Part shown: positions 42,944 through 52,066 of the stretch, one piece after another | Layout: each line of letters begins with the position of its first letter | Position numbering within the stretch: the stretch's first letter is position 1 | Assembly (NCBI GenBank): GCA_005809105.1 | Contig: SYLI01000100.1 | Coordinates: 1 to 57,129, forward strand | Length of the DNA stretch: 57,129 nucleotides | Source: Verrucomicrobiales bacterium | Lineage (GTDB): Bacteria > Verrucomicrobiota > Verrucomicrobiia > Limisphaerales > UBA1100 | Direction: 5' to 3' | Translations under genes and position numbers: made by a program | Notes under the pieces: model-generated | Told to the model about the DNA's origin: nothing | Seen by the model: only the letters and a program-made list of their open reading frames with translations | Database searches by the model: none

Positions 42944-44533
42944 TTACAATTTCACGACGCGCACATTGGAGATGTCGCCATCGCGCGAGACTTCCTCCAG
43001 CAACGCATCGGGGGGCACGCTGTCCAGGTTTAACACCGTCAAGGCCTCACCGCCCTCCTTGTCCCGGCTCAGGCTCATGCTGGCAATGTTCACCCCATGC
43101 CGCCCCATCAGCGACCCAATATAGCCGACCATCCCCGGCCTGTCCTTATTATTCATGAGGAAGAGCACGCCTTCGGGCACGCATTCCACGCTGCGCCCGT
43201 TGAGGCGCACGATGCGCGGATGCAGGCTGGCGCCAAAGAAGGTGCCGCCCGCCGACACGCGTGTTTCCCCGGCGAAGGCCGCCACGTGCAGCCACTCGTT
43301 GTAATCCGGGCCCTCGGCCGCCTTGACCTCCTCGATCATCAGTCCCAGTTGGCTGGCCATTGCGCGCACGTTGACCTGATTGACGTCCCGGCCACCGGCC
43401 ATTTCCAGGAATCCCTTGAGCACGTGGCGCGTCACGGGATCCGCGGGCACGCCCGTGGCCTTGCCGCCGTAGGTGATCACCAGACGGTCGTTGCGCTTGG
43501 GCGCCAGCTGCGCCACCAGACGCCCCAGCTTTTCACCCAGCTGCAGGTAGGGTTTGACCAGCTGATAGGTGGTGGCATCGAGGCTGGGCATGTTGACGGC
43601 GTTGCACACCGCCCCCTGAATCAGAAAGTCGGTGATGGCCTCGGCCACCTCCACGCCCACGCTTTCCTGGGCCTCCTTGGTGCTCGCACCCAGATGCGGC
43701 GTCATGATGACCTGCGGTAGCAGGCGCAGGGGCGAATCGGCGGGCAGCGGCTCGGTCTCGTACACATCCAGCGCGGCACCGGCCACCTTGCCGCTGCGGA
43801 TGCCCTCAATGAGGTCGGCCTCGTTGATGATCCCACCGCGCGCACAGTTGACCAGATACACACCCTGCTTCATGCGCGCGATCTGCGCCGCGCCAATCAT
43901 ACCGCGCGTCTCGTCAGTAAGCGGCATGTGCACGGTGATGAAGTCCGACCCTTCCACCACCTCGTCGATTTCAGCCAGCTCCACCTGCTGGGCGCGGGCC
44001 TTGCCCAGAGACAGGTAGGGATCGTAGGCCAAAACACGCATTCCAAAGGCGATGGCGCGGCGCGCCACCTGCCCGCCGATGCGGCCCATGCCGCAAATGC
44101 CCATGGTCTTGCCGCTGAGCTCGGTGCCGTCGAAGGATTTCCGATCCCACTCGCCGCGTTTCATGGAAAGGTGCGCCTGCGGGATGCGCCGCGCCAGTGC
44201 CATGATCATCGAGAAGGTCAGCTCTGCGGTGGAGATGGTGTTGCCGCCGGGCGTGTTCATCACCACGATGCCGCGCTCGGTCGCCGCCTCCACGTCCACG
44301 TTGTCCACCCCCACTCCCGCCCGGCCCACGGCGCGCAGTCGCGGCGCTGCGGCCATCACCTCACGGGTGATCCGGGTGGCGGAACGAACGATGATGGCAT
44401 CGGCCGTGGCGGCATGACTCAGAAACTCCGCTTCAGGCACGCGCCCCTCCAGCACGGTGACCCGGAACCGGCTCTGGGCGCGCAACACCGCCACGCCCTT
44501 GGGTGAAACCCCGTCACAAACCAGAATGTGCAT
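42944..44533 (-). CDS. serA: D-3-phosphoglycerate dehydrogenase
   Basis: SerA oxidises 3-phosphoglycerate in the first step of serine synthesis. The 529-residue long form has a nucleotide-binding motif GMGRIGGQVARRA, the catalytic Arg in NCARGGIINE, Glu in YETEPL, and His in TPHLGASTKEAQ. An intervening ASB domain and a C-terminal ACT domain (NKDRPGMVGYIGSLMGRHGV) suggest serine feedback. ATG at 44533 (MHILVCDG) is chosen over an upstream frame extension. It is probably transcribed in the same direction as maf and DUF1802, with a 69-base gap. Confidence 0.97.
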   Translation of the reverse strand: MHILVCDGVSPKGVAVLRAQSRFRVTVLEGRVPEAEFLSHAATADAIIVRSATRITREVMAAAPRLRAVGRAGVGVDNVDVEAATERGIVVMNTPGGNTISTAELTFSMIMALARRIPQAHLSMKRGEWDRKSFDGTELSGKTMGICGMGRIGGQVARRAIAFGMRVLAYDPYLSLGKARAQQVELAEIDEVVEGSDFITVHMPLTDETRGMIGAAQIARMKQGVYLVNCARGGIINEADLIEGIRSGKVAGAALDVYETEPLPADSPLRLLPQVIMTPHLGASTKEAQESVGVEVAEAITDFLIQGAVCNAVNMPSLDATTYQLVKPYLQLGEKLGRLVAQLAPKRNDRLVITYGGKATGVPADPVTRHVLKGFLEMAGGRDVNQVNVRAMASQLGLMIEEVKAAEGPDYNEWLHVAAFAGETRVSAGGTFFGASLHPRIVRLNGRSVECVPEGVLFLMNNKDRPGMVGYIGSLMGRHGVNIASMSLSRDKEGGEALTVLNLDSVPPDALLEEVSRDGDISNVRVVKL

Positions 44534-44602
44534 AAAAACAGGAGCGAGGAGTCTAGTGAGCACCCCGGGTGGGGTCAAACCATCTCCCCGGAGGTGCTGG
44601 GA

Positions 44603-45184
44603 TCACCGCGGCGACTTTAGCCACGACGCCAGCGCCAAAAGCACCCGCTCCATCGGCAGCCCGACAATATTGGTGAAGGAGCCTTCGATGGCTTCGACAA
44701 TCCACTCCCCCCGTTGCTGAATGGCGTAGGCGCCGGCCTTGTCCAGCGGCCGCGTGGCGGCGACGTACCGGCGGATCTGGCGATCGGTCAGCGGGCGGAA
44801 GCGCACGCGCGTGGTGACGTCAAACACCAGACGGTGCCGGGGCTGCGCTCGCAGGAGGCAACAGGCCGTCGTCACCAGATGGGTGCGGCCGCTCAGCCGA
44901 CGCAACATCCGGCAGGCGGCATCCATCGAGGCTGGCTTTCCAAACACGCGCCGATCCAGATACACCTCGGTGTCCGCGCCGAGCACGGTGGCTTCGGGAA
45001 ACTCGCGGGACACGGCTTGGGCTTTGCGAAAGGCGTTGGCGCGGCATAGCTCGCGCGGCGTCATGTGTGCAGCGGAAAGCTCCACCACGGCCGGCACCCG
45101 GCATCGGAAACGAACCCCAGCCTGTGTCAGCAGCTCGCGACGGCGCGGAGAGCCCGATGCAAGGATGAGCACGGCCGCCTTCAT
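44603..45184 (-). CDS. maf: Maf-family nucleotide pyrophosphatase
   Basis: Maf proteins hydrolyse dTTP/UTP or modified nucleotides and influence septum formation. The 193-residue protein starts LILASGSPRRRELLTQAGV, followed by the catalytic-Asp segment VLGADTEVYL, GKPASMDAACRMLRRLSGRTH, and AGAYAIQQRGEWIVEAIEGSFTNIVGLP. TEVYL in place of TVV suggests a variant active-site loop. The ATG overlaps the DUF1802 stop (ATGA), so the two are translationally coupled. Confidence 0.94.
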   Translation of the reverse strand: MKAAVLILASGSPRRRELLTQAGVRFRCRVPAVVELSAAHMTPRELCRANAFRKAQAVSREFPEATVLGADTEVYLDRRVFGKPASMDAACRMLRRLSGRTHLVTTACCLLRAQPRHRLVFDVTTRVRFRPLTDRQIRRYVAATRPLDKAGAYAIQQRGEWIVEAIEGSFTNIVGLPMERVLLALASWLKSPR

Positions 45185-45753
45185 GGCGCGCCCACTCCGG
45201 CCAGCGCCTCGCGCGCCTGAGCACTCCGTTCGGCAAACGTCCCCTCATCGAGCACGGGAGAGGCGCCCTCCGTGTCCACGTCCCGTTCGAGCGTTACCCA
45301 GGACTTGCAGCCGCCGTACGTGGCCGACATCGGTAGCTCCACCGGCGAAGGAATCTGAAAAACACGCACCAAGAGCGCGTGGATGCTCCGGTCGGCACCC
45401 CAGTCAAACCGCTGCGCGATCACCTCGTCGCTCCAGATGTGCATCGGGCGCAGGCGTTGGGCCGCCTCCAGCGATTCCAACCGGTACGTGCCTGTCACCC
45501 GTGCAAAGTGCGCCAGCCGCACGACGCCTGCCTCTGGAAAGTGCGGGGCGATTTCATCGTAGCGCGATTGCGCCGCGGGCAGGACAGAGTCGCGCTGCTG
45601 GTGAAACTGGGTGGGAAAAAGCCAGAACTCTTCATGCTCCGGGCGAAACCCTCCGGCCCCTTCGGCGATGCCGCCCTTTCGCAGGATGAGGATTTGCGCG
45701 CCGCGCGCGAGCGCGTCCACCACCACGGCCCATTCCTTGAAGGCGATCCTCAT
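45181..45753 (-). CDS. DUF1802-family protein
   Basis: This 190-residue soluble protein belongs to DUF1802. It starts FKEWAVVVDALARGAQILIL, RKGGIAEG, with EEFWLFPTQFHQQRDSVLP and a C-terminal part containing QRFDWG and HALLVRVFQIP. The function is unknown. The chosen ATG at 45753 gives a family-typical N-terminus. The frame is open upstream to 45885, but that part is non-conserved and overlaps the divergent transporter. It is coupled to maf. Confidence 0.87.
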   Translation of the reverse strand: MRIAFKEWAVVVDALARGAQILILRKGGIAEGAGGFRPEHEEFWLFPTQFHQQRDSVLPAAQSRYDEIAPHFPEAGVVRLAHFARVTGTYRLESLEAAQRLRPMHIWSDEVIAQRFDWGADRSIHALLVRVFQIPSPVELPMSATYGGCKSWVTLERDVDTEGASPVLDEGTFAERSAQAREALAGVGAP

Positions 45754-45845
45754 GCCACAGGTTCTATCTGGTGTGCGCCCGCGCGTCGAGCGTGCGCGCT
45801 TGCAACCGGGCGCGCCCTTCCGGTAGTTTGTCCTCAACACTTCCC

Positions 45846-47180
45846 ATGAACCATACCCCCGCACCGGCGTCCGCGCCCCCTCCATTGGCCACGGGACTCA
45901 ATGCGCGCCTTTCGCTGATGATGTTCCTGCAATACGCCATCTGGGGGGCGTGGCTGCCCTTGCTCTGGCCTTTCCTGACGGGACACCGTCACTTGTCTGC
46001 TTCTCAAGTGGGGGACATTTTTGCCGTGGGCGCCGTGGGCGCCATCATCGCGCCCTTCATCGCCGGGCAGATTGCCGACCGCTACTTTGCCACTGAGAAA
46101 TTCCTTGGCTTAAGCCACCTGCTTGGCGGCGTGCTCGTGTGGCAGCTGGCCAAGATTGAGACCTACAGTGGCTTCCTGGGCTTCTCGCTGGCCTACTCCA
46201 TCATCTATTCCCCCACCCTTTCGCTCACCAACTCTCTGGCGTTTCATCACCTGCCCGATCGCGACCGCGATTTTGGCCGCGTGCGGGTGTGGGGAACGGT
46301 GGGCTGGATTGCGGTGGGCATCGCGATTGGCCAGTGGCTGCTCTACCAACACACGCCTTCGGGGCCCGACTTGACCCAGGAATTCATCAGCGCGCGGCAG
46401 ACGGCGGGCATGGCGGACGCCTTCAAGCTCAGCGGCGCGCTCGGAATATTGATGGGGGCCTTCTGTTTCTTCCTGCCCCAAACCCCGCCGCAAAAGGGTC
46501 AGAACCGCAGCGCCACGAATGAGGCGCTCGGTGAAATCCGTCACCAGCCCTTGATCACACTTTTCCTGCTCGCGGTGCCGGTGAGCTGCATCCACCAGTT
46601 CTATTTTGTCCACACCGCGGGATTCCTGGGAACCTACCAGGCGCAGGCCAAGGGTTTCATCGAGGCGGTGAACCAAATCGTGGGTGTCGGCGGCGGCGGT
46701 TTGATGACCATCGGTCAGATGTCGGAAATCGCCGTGCTTTCGGTGATGCCTCTTCTCGCCAAGCGCTGCTCGCGCCGCGCCCTGCTCGCTGCAGGACTCA
46801 GTGCGTACGCGCTGCGCATGGCACTCTTCGCGTACGGCCCGGGGCTGCCGGCCGATTGGGTGTTGCCCTCGCTCATTGTCGGGGTCGCCATGCACGGCCT
46901 CTGTTTCGGATGTTTCATCTTCGTCGCCTTCATGATCGTGGACGAGGAAACCACCGGCGACGTGCGCGCCAGCGCGCAAAGCCTCTTTAACCTCGTGATC
47001 GTCGGACTGGGAATCATTGTGGGAAGCAAGATCGCCACCGGCGCGGCGGATTGGGCGAAGGTCAAAGGCGTGGTGGACTACCAAAAGTTGTTCAGTGCCC
47101 CCATGTGGGCCGCGCTGGCCTGCCTTGGCTTGTTGCTGATCTTCTACCCCTCCGGCAAGCGCAGCCGCCCGATTCGTTGA
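45846..47180 (+). CDS. MFS transporter, nucleoside:H+ symporter-like
   Basis: This 444-residue inner-membrane protein has about 12 hydrophobic segments. The start ATG is followed by a Pro/Ala-rich leader and then LSLMMFLQYAIWGAWLPLLW, a signature of the nucleoside-symporter (Nuc_H_symport) branch. GQIADRYFATEKFLGL, FGRVRVWGTVGWIAVG and a C-terminal FVAFMIVDEE segment also fit. Likely a proton-coupled importer of nucleosides or sugars; the substrate is inferred only. It is divergent from DUF1802 (92-base gap). Confidence 0.88.
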   Translation: MNHTPAPASAPPPLATGLNARLSLMMFLQYAIWGAWLPLLWPFLTGHRHLSASQVGDIFAVGAVGAIIAPFIAGQIADRYFATEKFLGLSHLLGGVLVWQLAKIETYSGFLGFSLAYSIIYSPTLSLTNSLAFHHLPDRDRDFGRVRVWGTVGWIAVGIAIGQWLLYQHTPSGPDLTQEFISARQTAGMADAFKLSGALGILMGAFCFFLPQTPPQKGQNRSATNEALGEIRHQPLITLFLLAVPVSCIHQFYFVHTAGFLGTYQAQAKGFIEAVNQIVGVGGGGLMTIGQMSEIAVLSVMPLLAKRCSRRALLAAGLSAYALRMALFAYGPGLPADWVLPSLIVGVAMHGLCFGCFIFVAFMIVDEETTGDVRASAQSLFNLVIVGLGIIVGSKIATGAADWAKVKGVVDYQKLFSAPMWAALACLGLLLIFYPSGKRSRPIR

Positions 47181-47196
47181 AAAGATAAAATTACTC

Positions 47197-47224
47197 TTGC
47201 CGAGTCCCTTAGCGTTGCTAGGAT
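47197..47224 (+). promoter_or_regulatory. Predicted sigma-70-type promoter for initiator tRNA
   Basis: The -35 element TTGCCG and -10 element TAGGAT are separated by 16 bases, and the tRNA 5' end is 12 bases downstream of the -10. Both boxes match four to five consensus positions. Prediction only. Confidence 0.6.
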
Positions 47225-47236
47225 GCGCGCCCTTGA

Positions 47237-47312
<76 letters not shown>

Positions 47313-47318
47313 ATTTAT

Positions 47319-47345
47319 TGCCGGCCAATTTGGTCGGCATTTTTT
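47319..47345 (+). terminator. Rho-independent terminator after tRNA-fMet
   Basis: The stem GCCGGCC / GGTCGGC (one G-U wobble) with an AATTT loop is followed by a T-run, starting 7 bases after the tRNA 3' end. Confidence 0.85.
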
Positions 47346-47352
47346 CTTTTCG

Positions 47353-47946
47353 CTATCGGGGCGGCTTCGCGGTGGGCGACGAGGCCGGGCTTTCTCCCAG
47401 TTGTCGCATCCCCTCAGCCAGATAGATGAGGCCCGACACAATGGTGGCCAGAGCCGCGGCGCCGTACCACCAGGGCAGCCAATGGGGCGACTGCTGCAAG
47501 AGCACCCAGCCCACCGTGATCATCTGAAGCACCGTGGCCGCCTTGCTGATGATGTGCGGCACCACCTTCACCTTGCCATGGAGGTAGTAGATGAGAAGGG
47601 ATCCGGAGATGAGGATGAAATCGCGTCCCAGCACCGTGCCCACCAGCCAGAGCGGCATTTGCGCCAGCGCGCGGCGATCCTCAAAATCAATCGTCAACAA
47701 CACCATCGCCGAGAGGAGCAGGAACTTGTCCGCCAGCGGATCCAGGATGGCGCCCAGCTCGCTGCGCTGGTTGTAGCGGCGGGCGACATAGCCGTCCACG
47801 CCGTCACACACCGCCGCAAGAAAGAAGGCGCCGCAGGCCAGCCAGTAATTGACCTCGTTCCCTGAACGGAAGTGGTAGAGCAGATGCACCGAAAAGAAAG
47901 GGACGAGCAGGATGCGAAAGACCGTGATCTTGTTGGCGGTGGTCAT
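47353..47946 (-). CDS. pgsA: CDP-diacylglycerol-glycerol-3-phosphate phosphatidyltransferase-like protein
   Basis: This 197-residue membrane protein of the CDP-alcohol phosphatidyltransferase family has the full catalytic pattern D-x2-D-G-x2-A-R-x8-G-x3-D-x3-D, seen in DGVDGYVARRYNQRSELG followed by AILDPLADK. It opens with NKITVFRILLVPFF, as in PgsA, which makes phosphatidylglycerophosphate for anionic phospholipids. Five or six membrane helices are evident. It converges on the tRNA terminator. PgsA is the most likely member, but another CDP-alcohol transferase is possible. Confidence 0.92.
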   Translation of the reverse strand: MTTANKITVFRILLVPFFSVHLLYHFRSGNEVNYWLACGAFFLAAVCDGVDGYVARRYNQRSELGAILDPLADKFLLLSAMVLLTIDFEDRRALAQMPLWLVGTVLGRDFILISGSLLIYYLHGKVKVVPHIISKAATVLQMITVGWVLLQQSPHWLPWWYGAAALATIVSGLIYLAEGMRQLGESPASSPTAKPPR

Positions 47947-47994
47947 GTTCCCTTCTTTGGCGGCAAGGTAGCATCCCCTGCCCCACGCGCAAAT

Positions 47995-49293
47995 TCACAA
48001 ACCAATCCACCTCCACACAAGCCCCGCGCTTGCGCCCGCCAGCACCACGCGCGTGACCGGCCACTTCCAATGGACCATCGCGACGCACAACGCCAGCACG
48101 ACAGCCAGCGCAAACACATCCAACGCGCGGCTCCCCCAACCCGTGGCGACCTGCCCTACTTGCACGCCCTTCCCGGCAACGGGAAGCAGCACCTCGCCGG
48201 CAAACCAGACCGCGAGATTGAGCACCACCCCCACCACCGCCGCGTTAATCGCGCCCAGTACGGCGGAGATGGCGCGGTTTTGTCTCAGCGATTCCACGTA
48301 GGGAACGCCCAGTAGGATCCAGAGAAAACACGGCACGAAGGTGACCCAAGTGGTGATGAAGGCCCCGAGTGTCGCCGCGAGCAGAGGCGAAAGCCTGCCG
48401 GGATCCGCCCATGCCCCGAGGAATCCCACAAACTGCAGCACCATGATGAGTGGCCCGGGCGTGCTCTCCGCCAGACCCAGTCCGTCGAGCATCTGCTTCT
48501 GGTTCACCCAACCAAAGTCCACCGACTGCTGCGCCACATACGGCAACACCGCGTACGCGCCGCCGAAAGTCACCACGGCCGTCTTGCTGAAAAACACACC
48601 CTCCTGCACCAGCACGTGTCCGCTTCCCAGCCACCACGCCAGCATCCCCACCGGCACCCACCACAGCGCAAGCCAGATTGCCAGAACCCGCAGCGACCCG
48701 GCCCATGTGGGGCGCGCTGTCGCCTCGACCAGCACGGGGTCGCCGCTCTTTAACGCTTGCAGGAACTGCCCGGGAAAGGCCCAGCCGGCCAGCGCCGCCA
48801 CGGCGATGACGGCAGGGAAAGGAATCTTTAGAAAGAACAAGGCCACGAACGCCGCCACCGCCAGTGCCCAGCGCCCACGCGAGCTGAGGGCTTTGCCTCC
48901 GATTTTCCAAACCGCCATCACCACAATGGCCACGACGGCCATATTGAGCCCCGAAAACACCGACGCCACCCAACCCACGCTGCCCCATGTCACATACACC
49001 CAGGAGAGCAGCCACAGCAGCAGGGCCGCCGGCAGCACAAAGAGCGTGCCCGCCACGATGCCGCCCCAAGTGCCGTGCAGGAGCCAGCCCAGATAGATTG
49101 CCAGCTGCTGAGCCTCCGGCCCCGGCAACAGCGTGCAGAAACTCCACGCATGGAGAAACCGCGCGTCATCCACCCACTTGCGCCGCACGACGACTTCCTC
49201 GTGCATGATGGCAATCTGTCCGGCGGGCCCGCCGAAGCTGATGCAACCCAGCTTGAGCCAGTAGCGCCACGACTCACTGAAGGTGGGGTTCAT
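47995..49293 (-). CDS. chrA: Chromate transporter (ChrA family, two-domain)
   Basis: This 432-residue membrane protein of the CHR superfamily carries two homologous halves. The first has the signature ISFGGPAGQIAIMHEEVV and WSFCTLLPGPEAQQLAIYLG; the second has VVTFGGAYAVLPYVAQQ and LAESTPGPLIMVLQFVGFLG. Bidomain ChrA proteins export chromate by an ion-coupled mechanism. The ATG overlaps the gltX stop in ATGA. Linkage to gltX is unusual, and a substrate other than chromate cannot be excluded. Confidence 0.93.
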   Translation of the reverse strand: MNPTFSESWRYWLKLGCISFGGPAGQIAIMHEEVVVRRKWVDDARFLHAWSFCTLLPGPEAQQLAIYLGWLLHGTWGGIVAGTLFVLPAALLLWLLSWVYVTWGSVGWVASVFSGLNMAVVAIVVMAVWKIGGKALSSRGRWALAVAAFVALFFLKIPFPAVIAVAALAGWAFPGQFLQALKSGDPVLVEATARPTWAGSLRVLAIWLALWWVPVGMLAWWLGSGHVLVQEGVFFSKTAVVTFGGAYAVLPYVAQQSVDFGWVNQKQMLDGLGLAESTPGPLIMVLQFVGFLGAWADPGRLSPLLAATLGAFITTWVTFVPCFLWILLGVPYVESLRQNRAISAVLGAINAAVVGVVLNLAVWFAGEVLLPVAGKGVQVGQVATGWGSRALDVFALAVVLALCVAMVHWKWPVTRVVLAGASAGLVWRWIGL

Positions 49294-50669
49294 GACACCA
49301 TGCGTTTGATCGCGCCATCCAACCGACGCAGGGTGCGTTCGCGGCCGAGAATCGCCATCAGATGGTAGAGGCTCGGTCCCACCAGCGCGCCCGTGCAGGC
49401 GACGCGAACCGGCTGCACCAAGTCCCGTGGCTTGATCCCTGCTTCGGCAGCCGCCGCCTTGAGTGACGCCTCGATCGCGGCGTCGCTGAAGGGTTCCAAT
49501 TTTTCCAATGCGTCACGAAGGGCCTTGACCGCGGGCCTGCGCGCCGACGTGAGCGCTGCAGCCGCTTCCGTATCCGGCGCCACATCGTCAGTAAAGTAGA
49601 ACCTGCAGAACGCGGGAAGGCCCGTGATCTGGCGCACCTTTTCCTGGGCCGTGTGCAGGGCGGCCTCGACGTAGGCCGTGTCAAACGCGCCCAGCTCGAT
49701 GCCGGCGGCGCGAAAGTGAGGAGTCGCAAGCTCGCGCAATTGCGCCAGCGGCAGGCACCGCAGATGCTCGTAGTTCATCCATTGCATCTTCGCGAAATCG
49801 AACCGGGCGTTCGCGCGAAGGATTTGCGGCACGTCGAATCGCCGGATGATTTCCGTCACAGGCATCACCTGCGAATCATCCTTGGGCGACCAGCCCAGAA
49901 GGCACAGGTAGTTCACCACCGCCTCGGGCACGAAACCGTCCTTGAGATACGTCTCCAGCGACGCGCCGGTGTCGCGCTTGCTCATCTTGCTGCCGTCTTG
50001 GTTGAGGATGAGGGGGATGTGCCCGTACTGCGGCGGCGGCGCGCCCAACGCCCGGAACAGAGCCACGTGCTTGAAAGTATTGGAGAGGTGATCCTCACCG
50101 CGCAGCACGTGGGTGATGCCCATCTCCAGATCATCCACCACATTCACGAAATGGAACACCGGCTTGCCGTCGGAGCGAACGATGACAAAATCTGGATCGG
50201 CCGCCTCGCGGTCGGTGAGCGTGCGTGTCACCTCCCCGCACACCAAGTCGTGCAGGGTGATGGCCTCGCGCTCCATGCGAAACCACAGCGCACCCTCCTT
50301 CTCATACACCGCGCCGCGCTCGCGCAACGCCTCGGCGTGCCGGCGATAAATCGCGTGGCGCTGGGATTGAAAATACGGCCCGCGTTCACCGCGGCTGGGC
50401 CCCGCGGGATTCGCAGCCGTTGGGCCTTCGTCCCAGTCAAGTCCCAGCCATTTGAGGCCCTCCAGAATCACCGCGATGGCTTGCTCTGAATTGCGCGCGT
50501 CATCCGTGTCCTCGATGCGCAGGATAAAAGTGCCGCCCCTGTGTCGCGCATAAAGCCAATTGAAAAGCGCCGTGCGGGCGCCGCCAATGTGGAGGTATCC
50601 CGTGGGGCTGGGCGCGAAGCGAACGCGAACGGCGGAGGATTCCGGACTACTCATTGGGGTGCTCAGCAT
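49290..50669 (-). CDS. gltX: Glutamyl-tRNA synthetase
   Basis: This class I synthetase charges tRNA-Glu. It has a HIGH-type motif in RFAPSPTGYLHIGGARTALF, ILRIEDTD, the KMSKS motif in DGSKMSKRDTGASLETYL, and an all-helical anticodon-binding C-terminus. Length is about 459 residues. The start is either ATG at 50669, which overlaps the panE end by 7 bases, or ATG at 50654 (MSSPES); neither has a clear ribosome site. The paralogous gluQ is 2.4 kb away on the other strand. It overlaps chrA downstream. Confidence 0.96.
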   Translation of the reverse strand: MLSTPMSSPESSAVRVRFAPSPTGYLHIGGARTALFNWLYARHRGGTFILRIEDTDDARNSEQAIAVILEGLKWLGLDWDEGPTAANPAGPSRGERGPYFQSQRHAIYRRHAEALRERGAVYEKEGALWFRMEREAITLHDLVCGEVTRTLTDREAADPDFVIVRSDGKPVFHFVNVVDDLEMGITHVLRGEDHLSNTFKHVALFRALGAPPPQYGHIPLILNQDGSKMSKRDTGASLETYLKDGFVPEAVVNYLCLLGWSPKDDSQVMPVTEIIRRFDVPQILRANARFDFAKMQWMNYEHLRCLPLAQLRELATPHFRAAGIELGAFDTAYVEAALHTAQEKVRQITGLPAFCRFYFTDDVAPDTEAAAALTSARRPAVKALRDALEKLEPFSDAAIEASLKAAAAEAGIKPRDLVQPVRVACTGALVGPSLYHLMAILGRERTLRRLDGAIKRMVS

Positions 50670-51658
50670 AGTGAGCCGCCGGCATTGCGGGCAAGCCTGC
50701 GTCCCTCCAATTGGGCCAGCACGGCGCAGAGCGCCGCCAGGCGCGGCGTGGGGACGCCTGCGGCGCGCGCCTGTCGCAGTGGCTCCAAGAACATCGCCTC
50801 CAATTCCATCGGCTGCGCACGCTCAAAGTCGATGAGCGAGGAGGCACGATAAGGGCCCATGCGGTGTGTGTTGGCAATCATGCGCTCGGCCAGATCCGCC
50901 TCCATGCCCAGCCCCTTCGCCTGCGCCGACGCGATGACTTCGGCCATCAACTCCCTCGTGGCGCGCAGCCAACGCGCGTCGGCCAGCAGTCGGTCGGTGG
51001 GCCACGGTTCACCCACGGCGTGGCTGGTCGGAATGGTTCCGTCGTCAAACGCCTGCCATCCCGCAGCGGCGGCGACCCCCAGGCCGTTAAAGGGGATGTT
51101 CCAGACCAGCTTTTCCCACAGGGCGCGCGGCAGGTTTGCCGTCACGACGCACGGCACCCCGGCGTCCTCGAAGAGGCCGGCGATGTCCCGCGTGCGACCG
51201 GAAGGCGGCGCGGCAAACTCCCCCAGCACGATCTTGCCGTAGGCGATGTGCCGCACCACGCCCGGCGCGGTGCGGTTGATGCAGACGAAGCAGAGGCCGG
51301 CAAGGATTTGCGCCGGGTTGAATGTGGCGGCCATGCGCTCGCAGTTTCCAAGGCCGTTTTGCAGGCACAGCAGGCGCGTGTTCGGCCCAACCAGCGGCGC
51401 CACAAGCTGCGCGCACCGGTCATTGGCCGTGGTCTTGAGCGCGATGCAAACCAGGTCTGCCACGCCGATGGACTCAGGATCCTCATGAATCGGCGGCCTC
51501 AGCGTGAAATCGCCCTCCGGGCTTTCGATGCGCAGGCCACGTTCGCGCACCGCCGCCAGATCGCCCCGCATCAGGAAGTGAACCTCGCGGCCCGCGCGCG
51601 CCAGCCGTGCGCCGTACCAGGAACCCAGCGCGCCGCAGCCCACCATCGCGATCTTCAT
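50663..51658 (-). CDS. panE: 2-dehydropantoate 2-reductase
   Basis: PanE reduces ketopantoate to pantoate with NADPH for pantothenate synthesis. The 331-residue protein has the Rossmann opening MKIAMVGCGALGSWYGARLA, LKTTAND, LQNGLGN, the catalytic Lys in LWEKLVWNIPFNGL, and the C-terminal helix region ANTHRMGPYRASSLIDFERA with E..AMFLEPLRQA. It starts just after the HU terminator and overlaps gltX. With coaE also in the window, two CoA-route enzymes are present but unlinked. Confidence 0.94.
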   Translation of the reverse strand: MKIAMVGCGALGSWYGARLARAGREVHFLMRGDLAAVRERGLRIESPEGDFTLRPPIHEDPESIGVADLVCIALKTTANDRCAQLVAPLVGPNTRLLCLQNGLGNCERMAATFNPAQILAGLCFVCINRTAPGVVRHIAYGKIVLGEFAAPPSGRTRDIAGLFEDAGVPCVVTANLPRALWEKLVWNIPFNGLGVAAAAGWQAFDDGTIPTSHAVGEPWPTDRLLADARWLRATRELMAEVIASAQAKGLGMEADLAERMIANTHRMGPYRASSLIDFERAQPMELEAMFLEPLRQARAAGVPTPRLAALCAVLAQLEGRRLARNAGGSLC

Positions 51659-51679
51659 CGGCGTCTCGCGGGAAGGGTT

Positions 51680-51712
51680 AAAAAAAACGGCACTCTGGAA
51701 TCCAGAGTGCCG
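51680..51712 (-). terminator. Rho-independent terminator after the HU-family gene
   Basis: On the minus strand, the perfect 12-bp stem CGGCACTCTGGA / TCCAGAGTGCCG with a one- to two-base apex is followed by eight T. It lies 22 bases after the original HU stop at 51734, not after the internal stop. Confidence 0.95.
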
Positions 51713-51733
51713 GGTTGCTCGCGCAACGAAAAG

Positions 51734-52024
51734 CTACTTCTGCTTGCCGAGGATCGCGTCCTTCGCGGCCTTGGCCACGCGGAACTTCACGACCTTCTTG
51801 GCCTTGATCTGGATCGCTTAGCCGGTCGCAGGATTTCGGCCCATGCGCGCCTTGCGGTTCACCAGCACCAGCTTGCCAATGCCAGGCAGGGTGAAGGTTT
51901 CCTTCGCATGCTTGTAAGCCAGATGGGCAATCTCCTCCAGCGCCTGCACGGCCTGCTTCTTGGTGATGCCGACTTTGTGGGCCAGCTCCGCGGCGGTTTG
52001 CGACTTCGTCAGTTTCTTGGACAT
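51734..52024 (-). pseudogene. HU/IHF-family DNA-binding protein interrupted by in-frame TAA
   Basis: Codons 1-68 encode a typical HU N-terminus: MSKKLTKSQTAAELAHKVGI, the dimer helices, GIGKLVLVNRKARMGRNPATG. The next codon is TAA (51818-51820), exactly where the family has Glu (GRNPATGE). The same frame then continues as AIQIKAKKVVKFRVAKAAKD and AILGKQK to a TAG at 51734, followed by a strong terminator. Restoring one sense codon would give a normal 96-residue HU. As read, the product loses the end of the DNA-binding arm and the last helices. Options are a genuine nonsense mutation, readthrough, or a sequencing or assembly error. No clear ribosome site precedes the ATG. Confidence 0.88.
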
Positions 52025-52039
52025 GATTTATGTTGGGTT

Positions 52040-52066
52040 GGTTGACTGATAAAATGTCAGTTAACT
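52040..52066. repeat. Imperfect inverted repeat upstream of the HU gene
   Basis: Arms GGTTGACTGA and TCAGTTAACT (8 of 10 paired) flank TAAAATG; the right arm overlaps a perfect 10-bp palindrome CAGTTAACTG (52058-52067). It is 16-42 bases upstream of the HU ATG, in the gap shared with the divergent amidase gene. Could be an operator or a 5'-leader hairpin. Confidence 0.45.
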
